This document shows positions 8,848-17,726 of a stretch of 64,000 nt of DNA, piece by piece (the first letter of the stretch is position 1; each line of letters opens with the position of its first letter). This DNA is from an uncultured Flavobacteriaceae bacterium (GTDB lineage: Bacteria > Bacteroidota > Bacteroidia > Flavobacteriales > Flavobacteriaceae). The stretch is from positions 1 through 64,000 of the forward strand of contig CAJQNF010000059.1 of NCBI GenBank assembly GCA_905479625.1, given 5' to 3'. The translations under genes were made by a program, and so were the position numbers. Under the pieces are notes generated by a model. It saw nothing but the letters and a program-made list of their open reading frames with translations, made no database searches and was not told the origin of the DNA.

Positions 8848-9531
8848 TTAAAGTACTTTTATTAACACATCCCAAACATTATCAGCCAAAACATATTGAC
8901 CTTCAGCTGTTGGATGAATCCCGTCTTGTTGATTCAGATCTGGCATTCCCGCTACGTCTTTTAATAAAAATGGAATTAAATTAATTTTATTCTTTTCTGC
9001 AAGATCAGGAAAGATCATTTTGAACTCATTTGTGTATTCTTGCCCCATATTAGGTGGTATCTGCATTCCTGCAAGCAAAATCTTCACATCCGGATTATGA
9101 CTTTTTACAGCATCAATCATCTCTTGCAGATTATTCCTCGTTTCACTCAGTGGAATGCCTCTAAGTCCATCATTAGCACCAAGTTCCAATACAAAAATAT
9201 CAACTTTCTGTTTTAGAACCCAGGACAATCTGTTCTTACCACTGGACGTTGTTTCTCCGCTTAATCCGGCATTGACCACATTAAATCCTGGTGATATGCT
9301 ATCAAGTTTCATTTGTATCAGCGCTGGAAATGCTTCGTCAACTTCAAGCCCCATACCAGCCGTTAAGCTGTTCCCAAAAAATAAAATGGTTTTTTGAACT
9401 GTTTTAACTTCCTGTTTCTCGTTGGCTTCAACAACAGTTTGATTGCTATCACTTTTCTTTGCATCACCTCCTACACAAGATAAAAACACAACGCATAAAG
9501 ACAAATAACAAAACTTTAACATATCACTCAT
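8848..9531 (-). CDS. tesA: SGNH-hydrolase lipoprotein, TesA-like arylesterase/lysophospholipase
   Basis: A 227-residue predicted lipoprotein (lipobox FLSC, Cys19) with the four SGNH blocks: GNSLTAG (53-59, nucleophile Ser55; Asn replaces the usual GDSL Asp), NAGLSGET (87-94), GAND (118-121) and DGIHPT (203-208, catalytic Asp203 and His206). TesA-type enzymes hydrolyse thioesters, lysophospholipids and aryl esters in the periplasm. The ATG at 9531 almost abuts a TAAATTTG element (9539-9546), so Met4 (MLKFCYL, start 9522) may be the true start. It is divergent from the ABC ATPase/permease pair, as tesA is from ybbA-ybbP in E. coli, which supports the name. Confidence 0.88.
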   Translation of the reverse strand: MSDMLKFCYLSLCVVFLSCVGGDAKKSDSNQTVVEANEKQEVKTVQKTILFFGNSLTAGMGLEVDEAFPALIQMKLDSISPGFNVVNAGLSGETTSSGKNRLSWVLKQKVDIFVLELGANDGLRGIPLSETRNNLQEMIDAVKSHNPDVKILLAGMQIPPNMGQEYTNEFKMIFPDLAEKNKINLIPFLLKDVAGMPDLNQQDGIHPTAEGQYVLADNVWDVLIKVL

Positions 9532-9563
9532 AGGTACTCAAATTTAAGTTTACTCATTTTCCT

Positions 9564-9571
9564 TATCTTTC
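9564..9571 (+). promoter_or_regulatory. candidate -7 element (TATCTTTC) for the ybbA-ybbP pair
   Basis: TATCTTTC differs from TAnnTTTG in the last base and lies 28 bp before the ATG at 9599, inside the 67-bp divergent region shared with the esterase gene. Confidence 0.3.
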
Positions 9572-9598
9572 TCGATCGTAAAAAAGCAGTAATTGAGT

Positions 9599-10282
9599 AT
9601 GACAAATATATTAAATGTAGAGAACCTGGAGAAGACATATAAAAGCGGTGAAAAGGAATTGAAGGTTCTCGATAACATTTCCTTTAACATACAAGCCGGA
9701 GAGACTTTTGCCATTGTTGGACCTTCCGGAAGCGGAAAAACAACTTTACTTGGTCTTTGTGCCGGGCTCGACCAATCCGATACGGGTGAAATTGAACTTT
9801 GCGGAACAAAAATAAATAACCTAAATGAGGATGAAAGAGCCTTATTAAGAAACAAAAATGTCGGGTTTATTTTTCAGGATTTTCAACTGTTACCTACATT
9901 AACAGCATTGGAAAACGTTACTGTGCCTCTGGAATTGCAGGGTGCTAAAAAACCTGAACTAATTGCCAAAGATCTTTTGGAAAAAGTAGGTCTTGCCGAT
10001 CGAATCGACCATTATCCTTCTCAATTGTCAGGTGGTGAGCAACAAAGAGTGGCATTAGCAAGGGCCTTTTCAAATAAACCTAGTATTCTATTTGCTGATG
10101 AACCAACCGGGAATCTGGATGCAGAAACAAGTGAAAAAGTTGTACAACTTCTTTTCGACTTGAACAAAGAAGCTGGTACAACACTTGTCATTGTTACTCA
10201 TGACATGGAACTGGCCAAAATGACTCAGCGCATTCTTAGATTACAACGTGGTAAAATAATGCAGGAACAAAGCATTTTATAA
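9599..10282 (+). CDS. ybbA: ABC transporter ATPase, YbbA/LolD type
   Basis: A 227-residue ATPase with Walker A GPSGSGKT (41-48), signature LSGGEQQR (143-150), Walker B ILFADEP (163-169), D-loop NLDAE and H-loop VTHD. The length suits the MacB/LolD/YbbA group, which pairs with FtsX-fold permeases. Start choice: TTG at 9593 would add two residues, but ATG at 9599 is preferred. The stop is 1 bp before the permease start, so the pair is co-translated. Divergence from a TesA-like esterase points to YbbA rather than LolD. The complex is probably mechanotransmissive or involved in envelope lipid or lipoprotein handling. Confidence 0.93.
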   Translation: MTNILNVENLEKTYKSGEKELKVLDNISFNIQAGETFAIVGPSGSGKTTLLGLCAGLDQSDTGEIELCGTKINNLNEDERALLRNKNVGFIFQDFQLLPTLTALENVTVPLELQGAKKPELIAKDLLEKVGLADRIDHYPSQLSGGEQQRVALARAFSNKPSILFADEPTGNLDAETSEKVVQLLFDLNKEAGTTLVIVTHDMELAKMTQRILRLQRGKIMQEQSIL

Positions 10283-10283
10283 A

Positions 10284-12830
10284 GTGAGAAATCGATCAAC
10301 ATCTAACGCAGGCACAAAATGGCTATTCAAAATGGCCTGGAGAGATGCCAAAGCAAGCTACAAAAGATTGTCGCTTTTTATGGCTTCAATCGTATTGGGT
10401 ATTGGAGCAGTTGTGTCCATTCAATCATTCAGTGAAAACCTCAAAACAAACATAGAACTGCAGTCAAAATCGTTGATGGGAGCGGATTACATTATTGATA
10501 GTCGCCATAAAGCCAACGAAAAAGTTCTTAAAATAATTGATTCACTAGGTGGTGCTGATGCCAAAGAAATCAATTTTGCTTCCATGGGACTTTTCCCAAA
10601 AAACGGAGGCACCAAACTTATTCAGGTTAAAGGACTAGAAGGTGCTTTCCCTTTTTATGGCACTTTTGAAACCACCCCGATAAGTGCTGCAAAAACCTAC
10701 CAGGAAACCGGAGGCGCCCTTGTAGATGCTACTCTAATGCTTCAATATGATATAAAACCTGGCGATAGTATCAAAATTGGAAATGTAACTTTACCCGTTA
10801 GTGGATCCTTGGATGCAGCGCCCGGAACCGGTGGCTTTTCAAGCGGTATTGCGCCAACAGTGTATATCCCCTATCGTTTTATTGAAAAAACTGGTCTGAT
10901 CCAAACTGGAAGTAGACTGGAATACCAATACTATTTCATTGCTCCTCCTGATACAGATCTGGTTGCACTCAACAGGAAACTTGATCCAATCCTTGATGCT
11001 GAAGAAGCTGATATGGATACACATTTGGATTCAAGTCAACAATTAGGTCGGCGTTATGAAAATTTTGGTACATTTCTCAATCTGGTAGCTTTTATAGCAC
11101 TGCTGCTCGGTTGCGTTGGTATTGCCAGCTCAGTTCATATTTACGTTAAGGAAAAATTACGTGCTGTAGCCGTTCTTAAATGTCTTGGAGCCACCAGAAA
11201 ACAAAGCTTTTTGATCTTCTTGATTCAAATCATAGGGATGGGCTTCTTAGGAGGATTAGCTGGCTCTGCTTTAGGAATAATTCTGCAAGAATTGTTTCCC
11301 TATTTGTTAAGCGATATGCTTCCGTTTGACATAGAAACAACCATATATCCAACTTCTGTACTTCTCGGCATCGTCTTAGGTGTATTTATGTCGGTCATGT
11401 TTGCCTTAATTCCCTTATTAAGTACCTGGTATGTTTCACCTCTGCGTGTGCTGCGCATTGATGAATCTGCGAATGAAAAATCTCGTAAAGCCAATTTTAT
11501 AGTTGCTGGAATGATATTGGTATTTTTATATCTTTTCTCCTTCTGGTTACTCAATAATTGGAAATATGCCCTATTCTTTATAATTGGTATTCTCATCACA
11601 TTTTTAATTCTAATGGGAATTACCACTTTGTTTATGAAGGGTATAAAAAAATTCTTTCCTAGTTCCTGGGGTTTTATTTCCAGACAAAGTTTATTGAATT
11701 TATTCAGGCCTCAAAATCAGACCATGACTTTGATACTAGCTATCGGAGTTGGCACTTTTTTGATCAGTACCTTATATTTTACAAAAGATATGCTTCTGGC
11801 CAAACTATCCTTTGAAAGCGGAGATAATACGCCTAATATCATTCTAATGGATGTTCAGAACGATCAAAAAGAAGATGTAGCTAATACGTTGGATAATGTG
11901 ATCGACAATATTCCAATTGTAACGATGAGGGTGCATAGTATTAAGGGGAAACTGGCAAATGATATCAGGAAAGATACCACGATTAGGATAAATCAATGGG
12001 TTCTTAACCATGAATTCAGGGTGACTTATCGAGATGCTCTTGTCGCTTCAGAAGAGTTAACAAGCGGAGCCTGGGTTGCTGAGGAAAGCTATGATGGAAC
12101 GCAACCGATATCTATTTCCATTGCAGAAAATATTTCCAGAGATGCGCTTGTTCAGGTTGGAGATACTATTGTCTTTAATGTTCAAGGTGTATTGATGAAG
12201 ACAAAAGTGGCCAGTATCAGAACCGTAGATTGGGGAAGGATGCAACTCAATTTTAATATAGTGTTTCCAAAAGGTGTGCTTGAAGATGCCCCACAATTTA
12301 ACGTATTATCAACGCATACCCCCGATGAAAAATCATCTGCTAAATTACAAAGTGATCTGATTCAAAAATATCCGAATATATCTATCATCGATTTCAGACA
12401 GATCCTGGTACTGATAGAGAAAGTACTCAACAAGATCTCATGGGTCATCAATTTTATGGCTATTTTCAGCATATTTACAGGAATCATAGTGCTCATTGGT
12501 GCTGTTCGCACCAGTAAATTCCAAAGAATCAAAGAAAATGTTTTACTGAGAACCTTAGGAGGTACAAGTAAACAGATCTTAAAGATCACTGCCCTTGAAT
12601 ATTTGTATTTGGGAGCTTTAGGAAGTCTAAGTGGAATTATTTTATCCCTGGTTAGTGCTCAAATTTTGGCCTATTTTGTATTTGACCTGGCATTTATTCC
12701 TTCAGGTTTTCCATTCTTTGTGTTATTCCCAGGAATCACAATATTGGTCTTAACTATAGGGTTATTGAACAGCAGGAGTGTGTTAAACAGTCCTCCATTA
12801 CAAGTCTTAAGAAAAGAAAATGCAGGTTAA
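10284..12830 (+). CDS. ybbP: FtsX-fold ABC permease, YbbP-like
   Basis: An 848-residue permease. The N-terminal helix (MASIVLGIGAVVSIQSF, about 33-49) is followed by a large periplasmic domain (about 50-255), then an FtsX module of three helices (about 262-380). Two further helices follow (about 405-450), then a second periplasmic region (about 500-720) and a C-terminal FtsX module (about 730-840). This duplicated layout with about 10 helices matches YbbP, not the four-helix LolC/E or MacB. The start is GTG 1 bp after the ATPase stop; an internal ATG at residue 17 (MAWRDAK) is the alternative. In E. coli the YbbAP substrate is not firmly established, and the tesA link suggests lipid-like molecules. 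Confidence 0.88.
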   Translation: MRNRSTSNAGTKWLFKMAWRDAKASYKRLSLFMASIVLGIGAVVSIQSFSENLKTNIELQSKSLMGADYIIDSRHKANEKVLKIIDSLGGADAKEINFASMGLFPKNGGTKLIQVKGLEGAFPFYGTFETTPISAAKTYQETGGALVDATLMLQYDIKPGDSIKIGNVTLPVSGSLDAAPGTGGFSSGIAPTVYIPYRFIEKTGLIQTGSRLEYQYYFIAPPDTDLVALNRKLDPILDAEEADMDTHLDSSQQLGRRYENFGTFLNLVAFIALLLGCVGIASSVHIYVKEKLRAVAVLKCLGATRKQSFLIFLIQIIGMGFLGGLAGSALGIILQELFPYLLSDMLPFDIETTIYPTSVLLGIVLGVFMSVMFALIPLLSTWYVSPLRVLRIDESANEKSRKANFIVAGMILVFLYLFSFWLLNNWKYALFFIIGILITFLILMGITTLFMKGIKKFFPSSWGFISRQSLLNLFRPQNQTMTLILAIGVGTFLISTLYFTKDMLLAKLSFESGDNTPNIILMDVQNDQKEDVANTLDNVIDNIPIVTMRVHSIKGKLANDIRKDTTIRINQWVLNHEFRVTYRDALVASEELTSGAWVAEESYDGTQPISISIAENISRDALVQVGDTIVFNVQGVLMKTKVASIRTVDWGRMQLNFNIVFPKGVLEDAPQFNVLSTHTPDEKSSAKLQSDLIQKYPNISIIDFRQILVLIEKVLNKISWVINFMAIFSIFTGIIVLIGAVRTSKFQRIKENVLLRTLGGTSKQILKITALEYLYLGALGSLSGIILSLVSAQILAYFVFDLAFIPSGFPFFVLFPGITILVLTIGLLNSRSVLNSPPLQVLRKENAG

Positions 12831-12947
12831 AAGTGACCTCTGATCTAAAAAATTATACGTGACATTTTCTGAAGTGAATATCCATTTTTATGTATCTTGA
12901 AGGCAAATTTTTTTAATAATCGCTTTTTTGTCAAATCTCCATAGGAT

Positions 12948-13712
12948 ATGAATAGTCTAAAATCAATATTGTTGCTGCTTTTAATCATTGTAGGCTTTAA
13001 CATGATCGCTCAAACTAGCGACCCCAATGAATCAATTTCCTTAGAAAATAAGCATATCCTTGTTGTATGGGGAGGTTGGGACGGTCATCAACCTGATGTT
13101 TTCGCAAAGAAAATTTCAAAATGGGCTTTAAAAATGGGTGCCAATGTGATTGTTTCCGACTCCTTAGGCGTTTATACCAACAAAGATTTAATGGCCAAAC
13201 AAGATCTCATTATACAATATTGGACCATGGGCACAATCACCGACGAGCAAAGTAAAGGATTGATTGAAACAATAAAAAATGGAGCTGGCCTGGTAGGTTG
13301 TCATGGTGGAATTGGCGATTCGTTCAGAAACAATACGGATTACCAATATATGGTAGGAGGTCAATGGGTCACTCATCCGGGAGGAAAGATTAACTATTCG
13401 GTCCAAATCAGCAACACTGGAGACCCTATAACAAAAGATTTGAAAGATTTTGAAATTGAAAATACAGAACAATATTATATGCATGTAGACCCCAATGTTA
13501 GGGTATTAGCAACAACTACTTTTAATGCTGATCACGATGCTTGGATAGAAGGAAATACGATGCCCGTTGTATGGAAAAAAACTCACAAAAAAGGCAAGGT
13601 TTTTTATATCTCCATCGGACATAATCCTGAAGACTTCGACCACCCTGCTGTCTGGACGATGTTAACCAGAGGTATTGACTGGGCAAGCAATGGCAAGAAA
13701 CAAGGTCATTAA
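12948..13712 (+). CDS. secreted ThuA-like (trehalose-utilisation fold) protein
   Basis: A 254-residue protein with a signal peptide (ends MIAQ, about 23) and a ThuA-like domain of glutamine-amidotransferase fold. Hallmarks are ILVVWGGWDGHQPD (about 38-51), QDLIIQYWTMGTI, GAGLVGCHGGIGDSF (about 113-127) with the Cys-His at the 'elbow', GGQWVTHPGG, ATTTFNADHDAW, and MPVVWKKTHKKGKVFYISIGHNPEDFDHPAV. ThuA domains occur in secreted sugar-related proteins, often with haem domains, but the catalysed reaction is unknown. The domain is complete and single. It precedes the DUF481-like gene by 41 bp and may be co-transcribed with it. Confidence 0.88.
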   Translation: MNSLKSILLLLLIIVGFNMIAQTSDPNESISLENKHILVVWGGWDGHQPDVFAKKISKWALKMGANVIVSDSLGVYTNKDLMAKQDLIIQYWTMGTITDEQSKGLIETIKNGAGLVGCHGGIGDSFRNNTDYQYMVGGQWVTHPGGKINYSVQISNTGDPITKDLKDFEIENTEQYYMHVDPNVRVLATTTFNADHDAWIEGNTMPVVWKKTHKKGKVFYISIGHNPEDFDHPAVWTMLTRGIDWASNGKKQGH

Positions 13713-13753
13713 TAGCTTAAAAACTGTATTTTTATCCGACAAAATTCACCTGT

Positions 13754-14791
13754 TTGAATAGATCAATTACCTATATCGTACTTATTTCAGTTTTAGCCAT
13801 TTTAACCTCGTTTGAAAGTTATGGGCAAAAAACGGATACTATTGTTCATGTGAATGGAAACATCTTAACAGGTGATTTTAAAAAACTGAATTATGGCGTA
13901 GTTACCTGGAAAATGGATGGAATGGGGACCATTAGTTTAGAAGAACCTAAAATATCGACAATAATTTCGAGTAAGATTTTTGAAATCAAAATGGAAAGTG
14001 GACGTATCTATTTTGGTTCTTTTGAGGCGGCCGAAAAGGAGAGAGAAGTAAACCTTGTTTTAGTTAATGAGAATATATTGGTCAAAATTGAGGATATCGT
14101 AGAAGTATATCCTATCAAAAAGAGTTTTAAAACTCGCCTGAGTGGTAATTTTAATTTAGGAGCCAATTATTCAAAAGGAAGTAATGTTGCCACACTGCAA
14201 TTTTCAGGTAATCTGGATTATCGGAAAAGGAATAGTGAATTCGGTTTAACATGGGATACGAATGACACCTATCAGGGAGACACTTTGAGCGCAAGCAAAT
14301 CGGATATTACATTGGCCTGGCAGCGAACATTGAAAAAGGGGTGGTATGCAGATGTAAGTATAGGGGCGAGTCAGAACCTTCAATTAGGAACCGATCTGAG
14401 ATGGAGTTTAAATCTTGCCGGAATTAAGGATTTAACATATAATGAATGGAATCGATTATATGCGGCAGTAGGTGTTAATTTATCACGAGAAATTCCATTT
14501 GGTGAGGGACCAACACAAGATGATATAGCCGGCCTTATCCAAGTAAAATGGAAGGTGTATAAATTGTGGAGTCCAAAAGTATGGGTCGACGCAGACATCG
14601 TGTATCTACCCTATTTAACAGATGATAGGTATAGATTCACATTTAACATGAATCCAAAAGTTAGCATTTTCAGCGATAATTTTAAAATAGGAATAAATGT
14701 TTACTACACCTATGATAGCATGCCTCAAACTACGGACGCTTCAAACGATGATTACGGATTAAACCTTCAATTCACTTATTCCTTAAATTAA
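13754..14791 (+). CDS. DUF481-like outer-membrane beta-barrel protein (TTG start)
   Basis: A 345-residue exported protein. An N-terminal part (about 26-125: VHVNGNILTGDFKKLNYGVVTWK, FEIKMESGRIYFGSF) resembles the small beta domain before DUF481. It is followed by a barrel-like DUF481 region (about 130-345) with NFNLGANYSKGSNVATLQFSG and repeated amphipathic strands ending YGLNLQFTYSLN. TTG at 13754 is the only start that gives the signal peptide (ends ESYGQ, about 24). The frame has an upstream stop at 13718-13720 and no ATG before residue 55. DUF481 (YdiY-like) proteins are outer-membrane barrels of unknown role. Confidence 0.82.
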   Translation: MNRSITYIVLISVLAILTSFESYGQKTDTIVHVNGNILTGDFKKLNYGVVTWKMDGMGTISLEEPKISTIISSKIFEIKMESGRIYFGSFEAAEKEREVNLVLVNENILVKIEDIVEVYPIKKSFKTRLSGNFNLGANYSKGSNVATLQFSGNLDYRKRNSEFGLTWDTNDTYQGDTLSASKSDITLAWQRTLKKGWYADVSIGASQNLQLGTDLRWSLNLAGIKDLTYNEWNRLYAAVGVNLSREIPFGEGPTQDDIAGLIQVKWKVYKLWSPKVWVDADIVYLPYLTDDRYRFTFNMNPKVSIFSDNFKIGINVYYTYDSMPQTTDASNDDYGLNLQFTYSLN

Positions 14792-14818
14792 GTTTAGTTA
14801 AACATTATTCACATTTAT

Positions 14819-14859
14819 TTCATTGATCACGGTTAATAAATTCATTGATCTTGGTTAAT
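14819..14859. repeat. tandem direct repeat, two 19-bp copies with 22-bp period
   Basis: The copies at 14819-14837 and 14841-14859 both fit TTCATTGATCNNGGTTAAT and differ only at the two N positions. A 22-bp period is close to two helical turns, so a dimeric regulator could bind both copies on one DNA face. It lies 28 bp after the DUF481-like stop and about 160 bp before the next start, in a 226-bp non-coding stretch. Confidence 0.75.
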
Positions 14860-15017
14860 GCAAATATTATTTCTTAAGTCTATTTTTATATAGAGTAAAT
14901 TCAAGTCAATAGATATGCTCTTTTAGAAATGCCAGGTCATTTATATCGAAATCTAATGATCTTAAAAACCGGATTTTTTTAGGGCTCATCAATTGAATCA
15001 CTTAAAATCATTTAATT

Positions 15018-15404
15018 ATGGAAAAAGAAATCATTTATAATGCCGATTTACATTTTGAGCATGAAAATTGGCAACGAGAAATCGACTTTTGGCAAGATGA
15101 ATTAAAATCCTTTCATTTACGGCTTGACGAGTTAGTTAATCGATGGACCGATCATCAGGTTTTAGCTGAAATTGAAAAATTTCAAAATCAATTTATGATC
15201 CAGGAAAAGGAATTTCATTCGATAAAGGATCAAATCGCTATGCATGAAAAAAATATGGCTGCGCATTATGAAAAAAATGAAGACGTTTTAAATGAAATGT
15301 TTGTTAGTCAGCATCTTGCGCTAAGAGAAGTTATGGAAACAGAGAGAAATCTCTATAACAACCTTAAAAAAGATTTTTTCCGATTTATGACAAAATATAT
15401 GTGA
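15018..15404 (+). CDS. small helical coiled-coil protein, unrecognised
   Basis: A 128-residue cytosolic protein with no signal peptide or membrane segment. It is rich in Glu, Lys, His and aromatic residues (HFEHENWQREIDFWQDELK) with heptad-like spacing of hydrophobics, so it should form a long helical hairpin or bundle. I do not recognise the family. Two features suggest a regulated gene: it stands alone, and 160 bp upstream lies the tandem 19-bp repeat. It is convergent with the radical SAM gene (29 bp between stops). The coding call rests on an intact ATG frame with typical composition. Confidence 0.6.
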   Translation: MEKEIIYNADLHFEHENWQREIDFWQDELKSFHLRLDELVNRWTDHQVLAEIEKFQNQFMIQEKEFHSIKDQIAMHEKNMAAHYEKNEDVLNEMFVSQHLALREVMETERNLYNNLKKDFFRFMTKYM

Positions 15405-15433
15405 GTCTCTGGTCAGTCAATTAGTTATACCGA

Positions 15434-16405
15434 TTAATCAATAGCATACCTATTTGTATTTGGGCTGCAAGTGCAAATTACTTTTGAAACCAGTGATTGA
15501 CTTAGGTTGATTTCGGTCAGACGATTTGATCTTTGATCTAAACATTTAGGGCACTTGGAAAATTGCTCCAGGTCCCAAGTGTCTGCAAAGACACGTCCTG
15601 CTCCCAAAGCAATTCCATAGGCCAATACTTCTTCAAGTGAATCAAGTGTTGGTTTTTCAAAATCTCCTTGCCTCATCAGGATATCCATAGCACCATTGCC
15701 TGGTCTAACAGGGATTAGGGTACAACTGTCAACGCCAGCCTCAAACGCCAGGTCCAATGATTTTTTTGCCCAGTAAACACCTTCTTCTTCACTCATAAAA
15801 GGTGGTCTTAGTAAAATAAAGGCCCTTGACCTAATCTGATGTTGATTGAGAAATTTTATGGCCTGTACAAAATCATCTACATCCATTTGTTTGTTGAGTT
15901 TTCTCAACACCTCAGGATGTACTGTTTCTAAACCAATGGCCACTTCAAGCTGAGGCTCTAGCATATCTCTGAATTCCAGGCATTGCTCATTGATCAGTTT
16001 GGGGTGAGCTTCAACCACTAACGTTTCAAAACCCGATACCAAAGACGCTATATCTTTATAATCCTTTACAGGAATCGCCTTTTGATCAAAAAAACTGCCA
16101 CTGTTATATAATTTGACCTGCTTGGCTTCAGGCATTTGTTCCAGGGCCCATTTGATCTGATCAGGAATGGCACCGAAAGGTACAGACGCTTCAGTTGTGT
16201 TTTTCCAAAGATCACACATTAAACAACGAAAGGAACATTCTTTATTACTAATAAAGATAATCCCTGTATCCAGAATTTCACCGGAAGCGCTTCTCTCCTT
16301 TTCTACCAGCCATCCATATGGTTTATAAGGATCTACTTGATTTCGCTCAGGCCTGTTGGATACGATCCAGTCACTGTTCAATAATTTCTCCTTCCTATTG
16401 CTCAT
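15434..16405 (-). CDS. radical SAM protein, Elp3/MiaB-like fold
   Basis: A 323-residue protein with the iron-sulfur motif CSFRCLMC (Cys57, 61, 64; C-x3-C-x2-C). Radical SAM barrel landmarks follow: KLYNSGSFFD, EAHPKLI, VAIGLETVHPEVLRKLNKQM and FILLRPPFMSEEEG. The tail has CPKC and CTC cysteines that could bind a metal or second cluster. The longer frame to 16543 is rejected, because ATG at 16405 overlaps the upstream ligase gene by only 11 bp and begins MSNRKEKLL. The overlap implies translational coupling to the asparagine-synthetase-like gene, so the two probably act together. The substrate is unknown. Confidence 0.82.
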   Translation of the reverse strand: MSNRKEKLLNSDWIVSNRPERNQVDPYKPYGWLVEKERSASGEILDTGIIFISNKECSFRCLMCDLWKNTTEASVPFGAIPDQIKWALEQMPEAKQVKLYNSGSFFDQKAIPVKDYKDIASLVSGFETLVVEAHPKLINEQCLEFRDMLEPQLEVAIGLETVHPEVLRKLNKQMDVDDFVQAIKFLNQHQIRSRAFILLRPPFMSEEEGVYWAKKSLDLAFEAGVDSCTLIPVRPGNGAMDILMRQGDFEKPTLDSLEEVLAYGIALGAGRVFADTWDLEQFSKCPKCLDQRSNRLTEINLSQSLVSKVICTCSPNTNRYAID

Positions 16406-17726
16406 ACTTTGACAGGAATTCCTTTCTATAGGTAATATCCTTTTCCGGAAAATGCTTTTTAAAATTATTAGAAGAGGCTGCTCCATGCTGAAAACGGCGC
16501 TTCTCAAAAACAGGCATATTGATTCCTGTAATAGCCTTGACACCAGCCGCTACAATCTGACCCTTTAGATCATATAATTTTTGATGATCCCAGTCTGTAA
16601 GGTCTATATAAGGAATCCCCTCAGAAATTTCGATCACGTTTGGCAACGTGTAGGGACTAAATCCTTCAAAACCCAAAAGATCGGCAGGAGAAAAAGTACG
16701 CATATAACCTCTACTCAAGCCTCCTGAATATGTTAGGGAATGTTTGATTGAATCAACTCCCCATCCTTCATGATACAACATCAAATTATTCAAGACACTT
16801 TTAATGGTCAATTCAGGATTGTCTTCAATTGGGTAATCTTTAAGATTTTCATCTCCGCCATCACCGTCAATGATATACTTCCAATCCGGATATCTTGACC
16901 TGATACTTTGAAGTAATGACAAATTCATAGTGGCAGACTGTATATCCAAAGGTTTATAATCTTCAACCACATCAATAGCTTCTTTCCAATTCAACGAGTT
17001 ATAATCCAATTCGATGGGCTCCAAAAATAATTCAAGATCCAAGGCTCGTAAAAATTTCCTTGCTTGCAAAAGATCCTCCCCTTCACCTTCAACAGATAAG
17101 GTAAAAGCTTTTAAGCGAGATGGACTTTCTCCCAATTCTCTTAAGGCATGGTATAGTAAAACAAAAACAGAACCACTATCTATACCCGCTGAAAAAGTGA
17201 CACCAATAGGGCCTTCTGTTGCCCTGAATTGCAGCCATTTTTTGATCTCAGTATAGACCGCTCCAATATAGTCTCTTCCAATTTGCTCTATATCTTTTGG
17301 TTGGTAAGTATTGCGTTTTGGAGTAAAGAATCTTTCATAAATAGGATTCGGATCCGGGCACCCCAGCAACTCGATTCTGGTCACATAATGAGCAGGAGCC
17401 ATTCTGGTATAAGATGGGTGGAATTGATCGTCAAGTCCTTCTTTTTTAAGATGCTCATAAATCACGTCAATTCGTTCAGCGATGATCAATTGTGGTCCAA
17501 TAGCTTGTTTGGCGATAAAGTACCTGATTGGTCTTCCAATGGACCTTGCCATCTTGATTGTTTTTCCTTCAACCGATATCAGACAAAATTGCCCGTCGAT
17601 CTTTCGAACAGCCTCCAAATCACCTGATTTTACAATATCCACGGCCTCTTCATGACTCATGTTGTAAATGACATTTTTCTTTGGATCTGTCAAATCCACT
17701 ACCTTACTTATATATTGACTATTCAT
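16395..17726 (-). CDS. asparagine-synthetase-like ATP-dependent ligase lacking the glutaminase cysteine
   Basis: A 443-residue protein. The C-terminal half is an AsnB-type synthetase with PP-loop SAGIDSG (179-185) and DGDGGDE (287-293), so adenylation of a carboxylate is expected. The N-terminal 130 residues keep a class II amidotransferase-like outline (IDGQFCLISVEGKTIKMAR), but the chain begins MNSQY with no Cys2, so it should not hydrolyse glutamine. This resembles beta-lactam synthetase and other AsnB relatives that join an amine to an activated acid. It is shorter than AsnB (about 550). The radical SAM gene overlaps its end by 11 bp. Confidence 0.8.
   Translation of the reverse strand: MNSQYISKVVDLTDPKKNVIYNMSHEEAVDIVKSGDLEAVRKIDGQFCLISVEGKTIKMARSIGRPIRYFIAKQAIGPQLIIAERIDVIYEHLKKEGLDDQFHPSYTRMAPAHYVTRIELLGCPDPNPIYERFFTPKRNTYQPKDIEQIGRDYIGAVYTEIKKWLQFRATEGPIGVTFSAGIDSGSVFVLLYHALRELGESPSRLKAFTLSVEGEGEDLLQARKFLRALDLELFLEPIELDYNSLNWKEAIDVVEDYKPLDIQSATMNLSLLQSIRSRYPDWKYIIDGDGGDENLKDYPIEDNPELTIKSVLNNLMLYHEGWGVDSIKHSLTYSGGLSRGYMRTFSPADLLGFEGFSPYTLPNVIEISEGIPYIDLTDWDHQKLYDLKGQIVAAGVKAITGINMPVFEKRRFQHGAASSNNFKKHFPEKDITYRKEFLSKYEQ

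Noticed and set aside
16406-16543. 46-codon N-terminal extension of the radical SAM frame
   Set aside because: It lies inside the asparagine-synthetase-like gene, has no family resemblance, and the ATG at 16405 gives a normal 11-bp overlap.
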